Assembly (NCBI GenBank): GCA_031548005.1
Contig: JAVBRK010000008.1
Location: 94,575 to 158,574, forward strand
Length of the DNA: 64,000 nt
DNA from: BNXB01 sp031548005
Lineage (GTDB): Bacteria; Bacteroidota; Bacteroidia; Bacteroidales; Azobacteroidaceae
Reading direction: 5' to 3'
Shown: in pieces, positions 54,203 to 63,988 of the stretch
How the letters are laid out: the number at the start of each line of letters is the position of its first letter
How positions within the stretch are numbered: position 1 is the stretch's first letter
Position numbers and translations under genes: made by a program
Notes under the pieces: model-generated
Database searches by the model: none
Told to the model about the DNA's origin: nothing
What the model saw: the letters and a program-made list of their open reading frames with translations, nothing else

Positions 54203-56671
54203 ATGATCTATCCCGGTAATTTTGAGCATAAAATCGGTTTTGATAAAATAAGGCAATTGGTTTCGGCCAAGTGCCTTTGTACTTTAGGAGAAGAAAAAGT
54301 CGAAGAAATGGCTTTTTCTTCTGATTTTGAAGCGATTAACCGGAGCCTTCATCAGACAAACGAATTTGTCCGGATTCTTCAGGAGGAAGATGATTTTCCT
54401 GCGGGTTATTTCTTGGATGTACGCGATTCCTTAAAGAAGATCCGGATAGAAGGAACTTACCTTGTCGAATATGAGCTTTTTGATATTCGCCGTTCCTTGC
54501 AGACGATCAATGAGATCGTGCGTTTTTTCCAACTTAAACGGGAAGAAGAAAGTCATTCTTATCCTTATTTACAGGAGTTGGCTGCCGATGTAGGCTCATT
54601 TCCACATATTACGAAACAGATCGACTCGATTCTGGATAAATTCGGCCGGGTCAAAGACCATGCTTCTTCCGGATTGGCCGATATCAGAAGGGACTTAGCC
54701 AAAACGATAGGGGGTATTTCCAAGACTCTGCAGAGCATTTTACGTTCTGCTCAGTCGGAGGGTTTGGTCGATAAGGATGTTGCTCCTACCATGCGCGACG
54801 GACGGTTAGTGATCCCGATCGCTCCGGCGCTAAAGCGCAAATTGAAGGGGATTGTTCACGATGAGTCGGCCAGCGGAAAAACCGTTTTTATAGAACCGGC
54901 AGAAGTGGTGGAAGCCAATAACCGGGTAAGGGAGCTGGAAGCTGAAGAAAAACGCGAGATTGTACGCATACTCACCGCTTTTACAGACAAGATACGTCCG
55001 GAAATCCCGAAAATCGTGCATTCGTACGATTTTCTGGCTGAAATGGATTTTATAAGAGCCAAAGCGCTTTTTGCATTGGATATCCAGGCGATTTTTCCTC
55101 CTTTCGAAGATAAGCAACAATTGGATTGGATCCGGGCGGCACACCCTTTGCTATATTTATCCCATCGGAAACAGAACAAAACAGTGGTTCCTTTGGATAT
55201 CGAGTTGACGCCGGAAAAAGGTCGTATTCTGTTGATATCCGGTCCCAATGCCGGCGGAAAATCGGTCTGCCTGAAAACGGTCGGATTACTACAGTACATG
55301 CTCCAATGCGGGATGTTGATTCCTTTATATGAGAACTCTCGGACCGGTGTTTTTAATGATAATTTTATCGATATTGGTGATGAACAATCCATTGAAAATG
55401 ATCTGAGTACCTACAGTTCCCATCTGACGAACATGAAATTTTTTGTCAGGAATTGTGGTCCGAAGACTCTAACCCTGATCGATGAGTTCGGGAGCGGAAC
55501 AGAGCCGCAGATCGGGGGCGCTATTGCCGAGGCATTGCTGGATCGTTTTAATAAAAAGCTAAGTTTTGGCGTTATCACCACTCATTATCAGAATCTGAAA
55601 CATTATGCAGAAGAGCATGATGGCGTTATTAACGGAGCCATGCTCTACGACCGGCATGAGATGCAGCCGCTGTTCAAGCTTTCGATTGGTAATCCGGGTA
55701 GCTCGTTTGCGATCGAAATCGCCCGTAAAATCGGTTTACCCGAAGATGTGATCGCCGATGCCTCTGAAAAAGTAGGGAAAGACTACATCGATATGGACAA
55801 ATACCTTCAGGATATTGTTCGTGATAAACGTTACTGGGAGTCGAAACGGCAGAATGTCCGTCAACAGGAAAAACGGTTGGAGGAACTGACGGAACGGTAC
55901 CGGGAAGACCTGGAAAAGATTGAACGCCAGCGAAAGGAGATCGTTGCCAAGGCAAAAACCGATGCTGAGCATCTGTTGGCTGAAACCAATGCCCGGATTG
56001 AAAATACGATTAGGGAAATCCGTGAATCACAAGCCGAAAAGGAGAAAACAAAGAGTATCAGGAAGTCATTGGATGAGTTCCGTGGAAATTTATCAAAAGA
56101 TCCTGAAAATGATACGATTACCCGTAAAATTTTGAAAATCAAGGAGCGGGAGAATCACAAGAAAAAGCAGCCCCAGGCGAAGCAACCGATATTTAATCCG
56201 GATGTTATCGAACCGGGCGATGCGGTTCGCCTTAAAGGCCAGCGCTCAGTTGGAGAAGTCCAGGAGATCAAGGGGAAGAATGCTGTAGTAGTATTCGGCT
56301 CCATCAAGTCGACAGTTAAGACAGAACAGTTGGAAAAGGTCAGCAAGAACCAGATCAAAAAAGAGACTCCTAAAAATACCTACCTCAGCGCTCAAACGAC
56401 CGATTCGATGTCGGAAAAGAAGCTTCATTTCAAGATGGAGATCGATGTGCGGGGGATGCGTGCAGACGAAGCGCTTCAGGCAGTGACTTATTATATAGAT
56501 GATGCTATCCAGTGCAATGTGGGCCGTGTCCGGATTCTGCATGGCACCGGTACCGGCGCATTACGCCAGATTATCCGCGACTACCTGAAGCACGTCCCCG
56601 GTATCAGGAGATACCAGGACGAGCATGTTCAGTTCGGGGGAGTAGGAATTACCGTAGTGGAATTCGAATAA
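54203..56671 (+). CDS. mutS2: MutS2 family protein (Smr endonuclease domain)
   Basis: An 822-aa protein with a MutS-like core and ATPase: Walker A GPNAGGKSVCLKT (residues about 347-359), Walker B TLIDEFGSGTEP and the STYSSHLTNMKF signature. A long coiled coil follows (RDKRYWESKRQNVRQQEKRLEEL...), then a KOW-like segment (PGDAVRLKGQRSVGEV) and the C-terminal Smr domain (EIDVRGMRADEALQAV...LHGTGTGALRQIIRDYL). MutS2 suppresses homologous recombination and acts on collided ribosomes in other bacteria. It lacks the mismatch-recognition domain, as is normal for the family. Confidence 0.95.
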   Translation: MIYPGNFEHKIGFDKIRQLVSAKCLCTLGEEKVEEMAFSSDFEAINRSLHQTNEFVRILQEEDDFPAGYFLDVRDSLKKIRIEGTYLVEYELFDIRRSLQTINEIVRFFQLKREEESHSYPYLQELAADVGSFPHITKQIDSILDKFGRVKDHASSGLADIRRDLAKTIGGISKTLQSILRSAQSEGLVDKDVAPTMRDGRLVIPIAPALKRKLKGIVHDESASGKTVFIEPAEVVEANNRVRELEAEEKREIVRILTAFTDKIRPEIPKIVHSYDFLAEMDFIRAKALFALDIQAIFPPFEDKQQLDWIRAAHPLLYLSHRKQNKTVVPLDIELTPEKGRILLISGPNAGGKSVCLKTVGLLQYMLQCGMLIPLYENSRTGVFNDNFIDIGDEQSIENDLSTYSSHLTNMKFFVRNCGPKTLTLIDEFGSGTEPQIGGAIAEALLDRFNKKLSFGVITTHYQNLKHYAEEHDGVINGAMLYDRHEMQPLFKLSIGNPGSSFAIEIARKIGLPEDVIADASEKVGKDYIDMDKYLQDIVRDKRYWESKRQNVRQQEKRLEELTERYREDLEKIERQRKEIVAKAKTDAEHLLAETNARIENTIREIRESQAEKEKTKSIRKSLDEFRGNLSKDPENDTITRKILKIKERENHKKKQPQAKQPIFNPDVIEPGDAVRLKGQRSVGEVQEIKGKNAVVVFGSIKSTVKTEQLEKVSKNQIKKETPKNTYLSAQTTDSMSEKKLHFKMEIDVRGMRADEALQAVTYYIDDAIQCNVGRVRILHGTGTGALRQIIRDYLKHVPGIRRYQDEHVQFGGVGITVVEFE

Positions 56672-56683
56672 AATCCCGTTAGT

Positions 56684-58945
56684 TTACCGCGTCCTTTTCC
56701 GGCCTCCTAATCCAGGGCCTTCACCGGTGCGTTGATAGTGCTGGAACTGTTGGGACTGCACTTGTCCGCGGTTGCGGGTTTGCGCCGACCGGTCCAGTTC
56801 GCGCGTGACCTGCGGAGAAGGGGTGTGGGTTGCAGTTGTTTGCTTGTGCGTTGTTGTTTGGCGTGTTGTTGTCGGATGAGTATTTGCTGTTTGCCTTGTT
56901 CCGCTGTTTCCGGCTCCCAAAGTATTGGTCTGATTCCAGGTACCGTTGGAATTTTTGCGGTATACATTGCCGTCATGTCCGGCGTAAACCCCGTTATCGG
57001 TATGGACCCTGGTCCCGTTCGCCCCATGCGTCACGACTCCTTCTTTACCTCCGGAGGTCTGGTATCCAAATGCCGTACCATGGGCTGTTGTGACATGTCC
57101 CGACCGGGCCCACTGAGAACCGTTGCTTACAGCCGAGTGTCCCCATTGTGCATAAGGATTGTGTGCTTGTGAAGTATGTCCGTATGTTCCGGTCCACGGA
57201 TTGTAAGTATTTGCTGCAGTTCTTCCACCATACCAGCCCTGTACGCTGGCCGAACGTCCGTACCTTCCGGTTGCCGGGTTATACCAGGCTGCAGTGCCGG
57301 CGCTGGCGTATGGGCCATAGGCGCGGCGTCCGACCGCAAAGCCTCCGGTCCACGGATTATAGACTGCTGCCCTGCCGTAAGTGCATGGCCACGGCCTGTA
57401 AACCGGGTAGAACGCTCCCGGCCCCCAGTAAATATAAGGAGGATAATACCATCCGGTACCGTAAACGATGGCGGTGCTGACAATCGCTCCGATTGTCGCT
57501 CCCACGATGAAAGCGCCGAAATATCCTGCGGTAGTGCTGCATTCGACGGTTGTCGATGTCGGATTGGTCTGGGTTACATAAGTGACGTTATAAACCGGAG
57601 AGCTCGGTGGAATTTCATATATTTCAGCCGGAATGGAATCTGCCGTTTTCCACGGCCCCTGAGGGGATGTAGAAACAAACCAGACGGCTTGAAAGCAGAG
57701 ATAGTAGAGATCTCCGACTTTAATGACTTTGTCCTGAGTGTTGGTTGCATAATTCATCGCAGTTCCGTCTATCGGTGCAAATTGAGGGTTGCCGTCGTAA
57801 GTGACATGAGCATTGGCTTCGGCTTCCGAGCGGTTTACCACCACAGTAGTCGGGATTTGCGCCAGCATAACGGCGTCAGATGCCTGTACGGTTCCCGGAA
57901 CGGATGCCAGAACATGGCCTTTGGGCGAATTTTCCGGAATTTTGGAGAAATCTTCCGGGAGATTATTTCCTGCGTAGCTCCAGGGCCCGTTGAACGAGGA
58001 TGCCCGGAACCACCTGCCGGAAAGCAATACATAATACTTGCTTTCGGCCTGGTCGACGAAAATATCATTTTCAGAATTATCAACATAGAGTAATTGTGTT
58101 CCGGCAATTTTTTCCAGGACGGGGCTGCCTTCTGTCAGGATCAGTTCGGCCGGTTTGTTGCTGTAAAAAACTTTCGGGACATTGGTCGACAGGCGAGGAG
58201 GAATCTCTTTCTTCACATCGTCGAAGTTTTGTCCGGTCGGAAGAGACGACATCTCTTTGGGCAGGGTTTGAGTTTGATTCCAGGGCCCGTTGAGATCTTT
58301 TGCAGTGAGCCACACATCGTTTTCCAGCAGAAAATACTGTTTGGATGATTTTTCATAGAACAAATCCCAGTTTGTATTGACGACAAATTGTATGTTTGTT
58401 TTTTCAACCGGGGAGTATACCGGATCCCCTTCTACAATAAGAAGGATGGCGGGAGCGGCGCTGTAAAAGATAACCGGCGGGTCGTTATTGAGCTGAACCG
58501 GATTTGCCTTGATACTGGAGGGTGAAAGGTCGGCCAGGATCCGGTCGGTAGAAAAACTCTCAGATTCTTCCGGCATCATACTGATGAACGTTTTTTTCAT
58601 AGATGCGGCTTGTTTATCGTCGAGCGATTGAAATCGGACATCTTTATAATTCATATGGTGCATGTAGGTGGTCCGGGCTTCTTTGTCGGTCTTGGTATCG
58701 CATACGAATGACGCCACACCCACCACTTCCTGTCCTCCGCTCGGAGTCATCGAAAATGCAAAGCGACCACTTAGTTTTTTATAGTTCTCCCACTGATCGA
58801 TCTGGGGTTGATAATAAATAATAACTGCATGTTCTCCGGATACTTTCCGGGGCCATCCGATGTCCTGGCTCAGATCATTTTGAGCATTTACGTTAAAATG
58901 TAACAGGAGTGTCAGAAATAACACCTGCAATGAAATACGTTTCAT
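56684..58945 (-). CDS. Large secreted protein with GPW repeats and Tyr/Gly/Asn-rich tail
   Basis: A 753-aa protein with signal peptide ending NVNAQ. Residues ~140-450 contain three related units of about 95 aa, each ending in a W..xxxxGPW motif (VWLTAKDLNGPW, RWFRASSFNGPW, VWFVSTSPQGPW). A hydrophobic Gly/Ala segment (GAFIVGATIGAIVSTAIVYGTG) follows, then a low-complexity tail with YNPWTG / YNPATGRYG repeats and a Thr/Gln/Arg-rich end. I recall similar proteins being labelled carbohydrate-binding family V/XII, but this is not evidence of function. It follows the CAT-like gene by 56 bases on the same strand. Confidence 0.65.
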   Translation of the reverse strand: MKRISLQVLFLTLLLHFNVNAQNDLSQDIGWPRKVSGEHAVIIYYQPQIDQWENYKKLSGRFAFSMTPSGGQEVVGVASFVCDTKTDKEARTTYMHHMNYKDVRFQSLDDKQAASMKKTFISMMPEESESFSTDRILADLSPSSIKANPVQLNNDPPVIFYSAAPAILLIVEGDPVYSPVEKTNIQFVVNTNWDLFYEKSSKQYFLLENDVWLTAKDLNGPWNQTQTLPKEMSSLPTGQNFDDVKKEIPPRLSTNVPKVFYSNKPAELILTEGSPVLEKIAGTQLLYVDNSENDIFVDQAESKYYVLLSGRWFRASSFNGPWSYAGNNLPEDFSKIPENSPKGHVLASVPGTVQASDAVMLAQIPTTVVVNRSEAEANAHVTYDGNPQFAPIDGTAMNYATNTQDKVIKVGDLYYLCFQAVWFVSTSPQGPWKTADSIPAEIYEIPPSSPVYNVTYVTQTNPTSTTVECSTTAGYFGAFIVGATIGAIVSTAIVYGTGWYYPPYIYWGPGAFYPVYRPWPCTYGRAAVYNPWTGGFAVGRRAYGPYASAGTAAWYNPATGRYGRSASVQGWYGGRTAANTYNPWTGTYGHTSQAHNPYAQWGHSAVSNGSQWARSGHVTTAHGTAFGYQTSGGKEGVVTHGANGTRVHTDNGVYAGHDGNVYRKNSNGTWNQTNTLGAGNSGTRQTANTHPTTTRQTTTHKQTTATHTPSPQVTRELDRSAQTRNRGQVQSQQFQHYQRTGEGPGLGGRKRTR

Positions 58946-59001
58946 ATGGATTTATTTTGATTTAGTTTTTAAACAAAAAACAGATTAAAATGTTTTATCT
59001 G

Positions 59002-59631
59002 TCATTCGTTCAGGAGTGATTCGAATAAATTCAGGAACTCTCCGATCTGGCGACCATCCATCAGGGCGTGGTTGACTTCTACAGAAACAGGCAGTAATAG
59101 CTTTCCGCGGTCTTCAAAATACTTTCCGAAACTGATTTTAGGACAACTACCCCGGGTTCCGGTATTGCAGGCATGCTTCATGGCGGTGAAGCGAATCCAG
59201 GGCAGGGTGGTGTAGTGGATGCAGTCGTTACGCTTCTGGTCGTCGTCGAATCCTAACCCGGAGTTGTTTTTTGAGTGGTTTACCTTCGGGACGGCTTCAT
59301 TCAGGAAATCCGTGTAGTTTTCAAAATAATCTAAAAAAGCAAATCTGAATGTTTTATCGGCGTTATCGACGGTGGTTCCGGCATGGACGCGCTCATAGCA
59401 AACCACCTCGTTTCCCTCGATTCTGTACCTGAACTCTTCGGTCTGATTGGCTGCAGCTAAGGATTTATGAAGATAATAGAGCCAGAAAGAAGTCTGCATT
59501 TCGTTGGCTGTTTGCAATGCCCGGCTGCAATCGACATGAGCGACGACCCCGGTGAACGGATCGTTCATGGAATTGAAGAAATCAAAATGCTCTTTCCGGT
59601 ACCAGGATGTTAAATCGAGTTTTCTTTTCAT
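59002..59631 (-). CDS. Chloramphenicol acetyltransferase-like acyltransferase
   Basis: A 209-aa protein of the CatA fold: start KLDLTSWYRKEHFDFF, then LPWIRFTAMKHACN, ISFGKYFEDRGKLLLPVSVEVNHALMDG with the catalytic His in the HxxxDG motif, and a C-terminal helix. Length matches classical CATs (about 213-219 aa). By eye, the position of the oxyanion-stabilising Ser of CAT enzymes (FDSF) is Ala here (FTAM), so drug resistance is doubtful. It lies 10 bases downstream of the GH3 gene, in the same transcription unit. Natural substrate unknown. Confidence 0.85.
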   Translation of the reverse strand: MKRKLDLTSWYRKEHFDFFNSMNDPFTGVVAHVDCSRALQTANEMQTSFWLYYLHKSLAAANQTEEFRYRIEGNEVVCYERVHAGTTVDNADKTFRFAFLDYFENYTDFLNEAVPKVNHSKNNSGLGFDDDQKRNDCIHYTTLPWIRFTAMKHACNTGTRGSCPKISFGKYFEDRGKLLLPVSVEVNHALMDGRQIGEFLNLFESLLNE

Positions 59632-59641
59632 ATATACCTAT

Positions 59642-62281
59642 TTACTTTTTATAGACTAATTTTTTTCCTTCGAGGATACATTCTTTCTGAATGGCTTTCT
59701 GTTGTTGTAATGCCTTCTCTCCCGGCTGGCAACCTCCGATCGAAATGATTATTTTTCCGGGAAGGATGCTGCGTTGCGCTAAAGCGTCGATGACAGACAT
59801 CTTTTCGGGAGTGAGCGTGAATTCGACCTTCCGGGTTTCTCCCGCTTTCAGAAAAATACGGCGAAAGCCCTGTAACGACCGGATGGGGGCCGTAGTTTTT
59901 ATTTCCGGGTGAGAAAGATAAAGCTGAACCACTTCTTCTCCGTCTGTTTTTCCGGTGTTGGTTACCCGGACACTCACTTTGGCTTCTTCTCCGATTGTGA
60001 TCCTGGAAGGTATTTCCGGATCACTGTAAGTAAACCGGGTATAACTCAATCCGTAACCGAACTCATACAGCGGTTTTCCGGTAAAATAACGATAAGTGCG
60101 GTTGTGCATGCTGTAGTCTTCATAGTCGGGCAGGTCGTCGTTACCGGCATAAAACGTAACAGGGAGTCGTCCGGCCGGGTTATAGTCTCCGAAAAGCACG
60201 TCTGCAAGCGCTGTTCCGGCATCCTGCCCTCCATACCAGGCATTGATGATGGCCTGCAGGTGTTCGTTTTCCCAGTTGACTGATAAAGCGCTGCCCGTGA
60301 GCATGACAAAAACAACCGGTTTTCCGGTGGATTGGAGTTCCTGCATCATGCGGGTCTGAACGGCAGGCAGTTCAATACTGGTCCGGTCTCCCTTATTAAA
60401 TCCGGGAACAGAGACCGGCATTTCCTCGCCTTCCAGTGAAGGGGATATTCCTCCCACAAAAACGATGATGTCGGCATCCTTGATTTTATTCTTCAGGGCT
60501 TCCGGATCGCTCTTCCTCCGGTCGACCGTGGCCATGCTGACACCGCCTCCTTCATTTTCCTGGTGGAACTCAAGACGCAGACGGTATTCTTGTCCCGCCT
60601 TCACATCCAGTTTATATTGTTCGACCCGCGCTTCCTGATAACTGAACCGGTCCATGGCTTTTTCATCGTTTACAAACAACCGGAATCCACTGTCGTCACT
60701 GGTCATTTCGAAGGAAATGTCACCATCCTTATCCGGACTGTAAACGGTGCTCCAACGTACGGATAACCTTCCGGCTTTCAGTCCTTTGCTTTGCTCGTGC
60801 TGTTTGGCTCCGAAGAAGTCGATCTCCCGGGTGTAATTAGTCGATGCAGGTGTTCCTTCAAATTGATTGTTGTAGAAAAATTCCATTTTGTAACCGGCTT
60901 TTCCGTCTATCTTTAAATGACTCAGGATATCGACCGGAACGGAGATCGTATCGTTTGTTAATCCCACAGCCGGATCGTATAAAATTTTTATTTTGTTTCC
61001 TGCTCTTTTACGGATTCCTTCCAGAGGTGTTACAATGTACGAAGGAGAGCCATTATAATTAGCTAACAGACAAGTCGGATTATCGGCGTTGGGACCTACA
61101 ACAGCGATGGTCCGGATACTTTTCTTTAGAGGCAGGGTTTCAGTTTCATTTTTTAGCAGTACGATGGATTTCCGGGCCATTTCGAGGGATTGTTTCCTGC
61201 TTTCCGGAGAGCAGACCGTGGAGTAGGGGATCCGGCTGTATGCCACCAGCTCGTCCGGATCGAACATGCCGAGTTTCATCCGGGCGACAAACAGCCTTTT
61301 AACAGCCATATCAATCTCATTTTCGGCGATATCTCCCCGTTTTACAGCTTCGAACAAGGCCCTGTAGCTGCCTCCGCATTCGAGGTCGGTTCCTGCAATG
61401 ACCGCCTGGGCTGATCCTTCTGCAGCATCTTTCGCTGTTTTATGAGTCCGGTAAAAATTGTCGATTGCCCCGCAGTCCGAAACGACATATCCTTTGAATC
61501 CCCATTGGTTGCGCAGGATGTCGACCAATAATCCGTCGCTGCCACAGCAAGGTTCTCCTTCATAACGGTTGTAAGCACACATCACAGAATAAGCTTCTCC
61601 CGAACGGATCAGTTTTTCAAAAGCAGGCAGGTAGGTATCCCAGAGGTCGTACAGATCGGGCCGGACGTCGAAACGGTGGCGGTTGTATTCCGGTCCGCTG
61701 TGTACCGCATAATGTTTGGCCGTAGCCACTGTTTTCAGATACTTCGGATCATTCCCCTGCAATCCTTTCACGAAGGCGACGCCCAGTTCTCCGGTCAGAA
61801 AAGGATCTTCCCCGTAAGTTTCCTGTCCGCGGCCCCAGCGCGGGTCCCGGAAGATATTGATATTGGGTGTCCAGAAAGTCAGTCCATAATATTGCGGAAT
61901 CGCTTTGCTGTTTAAAGAAACCGAATGATGATACTTGGCGCGTCCTTCGTCGGAGATAACGGTTGCTGTTCTGGACATGGCTTCTGTATCGAAAGTCGCC
62001 GCCAGACCGATGGCCTGCGGGAATACGGTTGCCAATCCGGCCCGGGCGACGCCATGAAGACATTCGTTCCACCAATTGTAAGCCGGGATGGCTAACCGCT
62101 CGATGGCCGGAGCGCTATTCATCATCTGTCCGATTTTTTCTTCCAGGGTCATCCGGCTTACCAGGTCTTCAGCCCGTTGTTCGAACGGAAGTCCGGTATT
62201 TTTATATGCGGGTGGCTGGGAATGGGCAATGGCAGAGAGCATACACAACAGGAATACGACCCGACGAATTGGTGTTTTCAT
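59642..62281 (-). CDS. Glycoside hydrolase family 3 with PA14 insertion
   Basis: An 879-aa secreted enzyme with signal peptide ending IAHSQ. The GH3 TIM-barrel contains the substrate-binding TAKHYAVHSG motif (Lys189-His190) and nucleophile Asp269 in VVSDCGAI. A PA14-like domain (about 460-600) interrupts the second alpha/beta domain, which carries FVGGISPSLEGEEM. A fibronectin III-like domain closes the protein. The NWWNECLHGVARAG region is like bacterial beta-xylosidases and beta-glucosidases; exact substrate is uncertain. A promoter TTG-19-TAACTTTG precedes it. It is the first gene of a group with the CAT-like and GPW-repeat genes. Confidence 0.92.
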   Translation of the reverse strand: MKTPIRRVVFLLCMLSAIAHSQPPAYKNTGLPFEQRAEDLVSRMTLEEKIGQMMNSAPAIERLAIPAYNWWNECLHGVARAGLATVFPQAIGLAATFDTEAMSRTATVISDEGRAKYHHSVSLNSKAIPQYYGLTFWTPNINIFRDPRWGRGQETYGEDPFLTGELGVAFVKGLQGNDPKYLKTVATAKHYAVHSGPEYNRHRFDVRPDLYDLWDTYLPAFEKLIRSGEAYSVMCAYNRYEGEPCCGSDGLLVDILRNQWGFKGYVVSDCGAIDNFYRTHKTAKDAAEGSAQAVIAGTDLECGGSYRALFEAVKRGDIAENEIDMAVKRLFVARMKLGMFDPDELVAYSRIPYSTVCSPESRKQSLEMARKSIVLLKNETETLPLKKSIRTIAVVGPNADNPTCLLANYNGSPSYIVTPLEGIRKRAGNKIKILYDPAVGLTNDTISVPVDILSHLKIDGKAGYKMEFFYNNQFEGTPASTNYTREIDFFGAKQHEQSKGLKAGRLSVRWSTVYSPDKDGDISFEMTSDDSGFRLFVNDEKAMDRFSYQEARVEQYKLDVKAGQEYRLRLEFHQENEGGGVSMATVDRRKSDPEALKNKIKDADIIVFVGGISPSLEGEEMPVSVPGFNKGDRTSIELPAVQTRMMQELQSTGKPVVFVMLTGSALSVNWENEHLQAIINAWYGGQDAGTALADVLFGDYNPAGRLPVTFYAGNDDLPDYEDYSMHNRTYRYFTGKPLYEFGYGLSYTRFTYSDPEIPSRITIGEEAKVSVRVTNTGKTDGEEVVQLYLSHPEIKTTAPIRSLQGFRRIFLKAGETRKVEFTLTPEKMSVIDALAQRSILPGKIIISIGGCQPGEKALQQQKAIQKECILEGKKLVYKK

Positions 62282-62323
62282 ATAAGTGTCCGGAATTTTA
62301 ATGAAGCTTTAATTATCAAGATA

Positions 62324-62353
62324 CAAAGTTAATATTATTCTTTTACTTGTCAA
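62324..62353 (-). promoter_or_regulatory. Promoter of the GH3 gene
   Basis: On the minus strand TTG (62351-62353) and TAACTTTG (62324-62331) are 19 bases apart, fitting the Bacteroidetes consensus. Predicted start is near 62317, a leader of about 36 nt. Confidence 0.65.
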
Positions 62354-62491
62354 CCTGTTAAAATGTAGCCTTGATTAAAAAACCATATTGTAACAATTAT
62401 TTATCAAAAATAATTTGTTTCTATTGATATTTTGTATAAGTTAGAGGCCTGTATTGTGTATAAATTTATAACCCATTAAACACAAATAGCC

Positions 62492-62761
62492 ATGAAGACA
62501 GTGACATTCAATGAACTACGCAGAATTAAAGACAATTTGCCTGACGGAAGTATCCACCAGATTGCCGAAGAGTTAGGCATTTCAGTTGAAACGGTACGTA
62601 ACTATTTTGGTGGATACAATTATCAGGACGGCAAAAGTTGTGGGGTTCATATCGAACCAGGTCCGGATGGGGGCATTGTGATGCTCGACGATCCTACGAT
62701 ATTGGAAAAAGCTTTGATTATTTTGGGTGAAACCAGTCATAAAGTTTCATCGGTAAGCTAA
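62492..62761 (+). CDS. Small helix-turn-helix DNA-binding protein
   Basis: An 89-aa protein with an N-terminal HTH (LPDGSIHQIAEELGISVETVRNYFGG) followed by a short beta-rich and helical tail. It looks like a small regulator that I believe is common in Bacteroidales. It is 39 bases before the universal stress protein gene on the same strand, and they may be cotranscribed. Targets unknown. Confidence 0.75.
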   Translation: MKTVTFNELRRIKDNLPDGSIHQIAEELGISVETVRNYFGGYNYQDGKSCGVHIEPGPDGGIVMLDDPTILEKALIILGETSHKVSSVS

Positions 62762-62800
62762 AAACATCAGGGAAAAAGTCCTGAAAAACAAAGTACAGCC

Positions 62801-63913
62801 ATGGAAGATAAACTTGTAACGCTTGCGATACATACATTCCAGAAAGCGCAGGTGTTGAAAACTATTCTGGAAAGTGAAGGCATTGAAGTGTATCTCCATA
62901 ATGTAAATTTAATACAGCCGGTAGTTTCCTCCGGAGTGAGGGTGCGCATTAAAGAGAGCGATCTGCCGGCTGCATTAAAGATTATTGAGACAACGCATAT
63001 TTTCAGCGATGAAAAAAGAACAGACCCAGACGAGCCTCAACAAAAAACCATCCTGATTCCCGTCGATTTTTCCGAATATTCCAGGCAGGCGTGCGAAATA
63101 GGGTTTAACTATGCTGCTCTGATTCATGCTGAGATTGTAATCATGCACGCTTATTTCACTCCATTTTTTCCTTCCTCTGTGGCCTTGAGCGAAACATTAT
63201 TATATCAGACTCAGGATGAGGAAACAATCTTGAAACTGACCCAGAAAGCTGAAAAGGATTTTTCTGAGTTTCAAACTTTTGTGGAGCAGCAGATTGAATC
63301 CGGCGAATGGCCCAAGGTGAAGTATTCCTGCATCCTGAAAGACGGACTACCTGAAGAGGAAATCGCGGATTACAGTAAAAAATACAGGCCGCAATTGATT
63401 ATTATGGGTACCCGGGGTAAAAACCAGAAAGACGCCGATTTCATTGGTAGCGTAACCGCCGAGGTGATCGAAATGTCGAAAGTGCCGGTGTTTGCTGTTC
63501 CTGAAAATACACCATTCCATAATTTTACCGAAATTAAAAAGATTGCTTTTGGAACCAGTTTCGACCAGAAAGACCTGATCGCCGTTGATACGTTATTTAA
63601 AATGTTTTCCGGTTTTGAAATCGAATATTACCTTTTTCACATCAGTAGCCGACAGGATGCCTGGAACGAAATTAAATTAGCAGGAATCAAGGAATATTTT
63701 GAAAAGCAATATCCGGAAATCGTGATCCGTTATGAGGTGATAGATGCCGGTGATTTTGTGCTGAGCCTCGAAAAGTTCATCCGTAACAATCTCATCGATG
63801 TTATTTCGCTGGCATCTCACCGGCGCAATCTGTTGGCCCGGATCATCAATCCCAGTATGGCCCGTAAAATGCTGTTTCACACCGATACACCTCTGCTTGT
63901 CTTAAGATATTAA
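62801..63913 (+). CDS. DUF2007-like / tandem universal stress protein
   Basis: A 370-aa cytoplasmic protein. Residues 1-70 (LVTLAIHTFQKAQVLKTILESEGIEVYLHN...VRVRIKESDLPAALKII) look like a DUF2007 signal-transducing domain. Two universal stress protein domains follow. The first (about 85-235) starts ILIPVDFSEYSRQACEIGFNYA and has the ATP-binding-type motif GTRGKNQKDADFIGSVTAEVI. The second (about 243-370) is more divergent, ending RKMLFHTDTPLLVLRY. Such proteins respond to stress through nucleotide binding; the added DUF2007 domain hints at a sensing role (inference). Confidence 0.85.
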   Translation: MEDKLVTLAIHTFQKAQVLKTILESEGIEVYLHNVNLIQPVVSSGVRVRIKESDLPAALKIIETTHIFSDEKRTDPDEPQQKTILIPVDFSEYSRQACEIGFNYAALIHAEIVIMHAYFTPFFPSSVALSETLLYQTQDEETILKLTQKAEKDFSEFQTFVEQQIESGEWPKVKYSCILKDGLPEEEIADYSKKYRPQLIIMGTRGKNQKDADFIGSVTAEVIEMSKVPVFAVPENTPFHNFTEIKKIAFGTSFDQKDLIAVDTLFKMFSGFEIEYYLFHISSRQDAWNEIKLAGIKEYFEKQYPEIVIRYEVIDAGDFVLSLEKFIRNNLIDVISLASHRRNLLARIINPSMARKMLFHTDTPLLVLRY

Positions 63914-63945
63914 GCCTGATTTTTTTATTTTGTAATTTATTTTTA

Positions 63946-63953
63946 TACCTTTG
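63946..63953 (+). promoter_or_regulatory. Promoter -7 element of the gene leaving the window
   Basis: TACCTTTG fits TAnnTTTG, 35 bases before the ATG at 63989. No -33 at the right spacing is clear. Confidence 0.4.
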
Positions 63954-63988
63954 CTGCGTTTTATATAATATTAACTTAATTTATAAAA

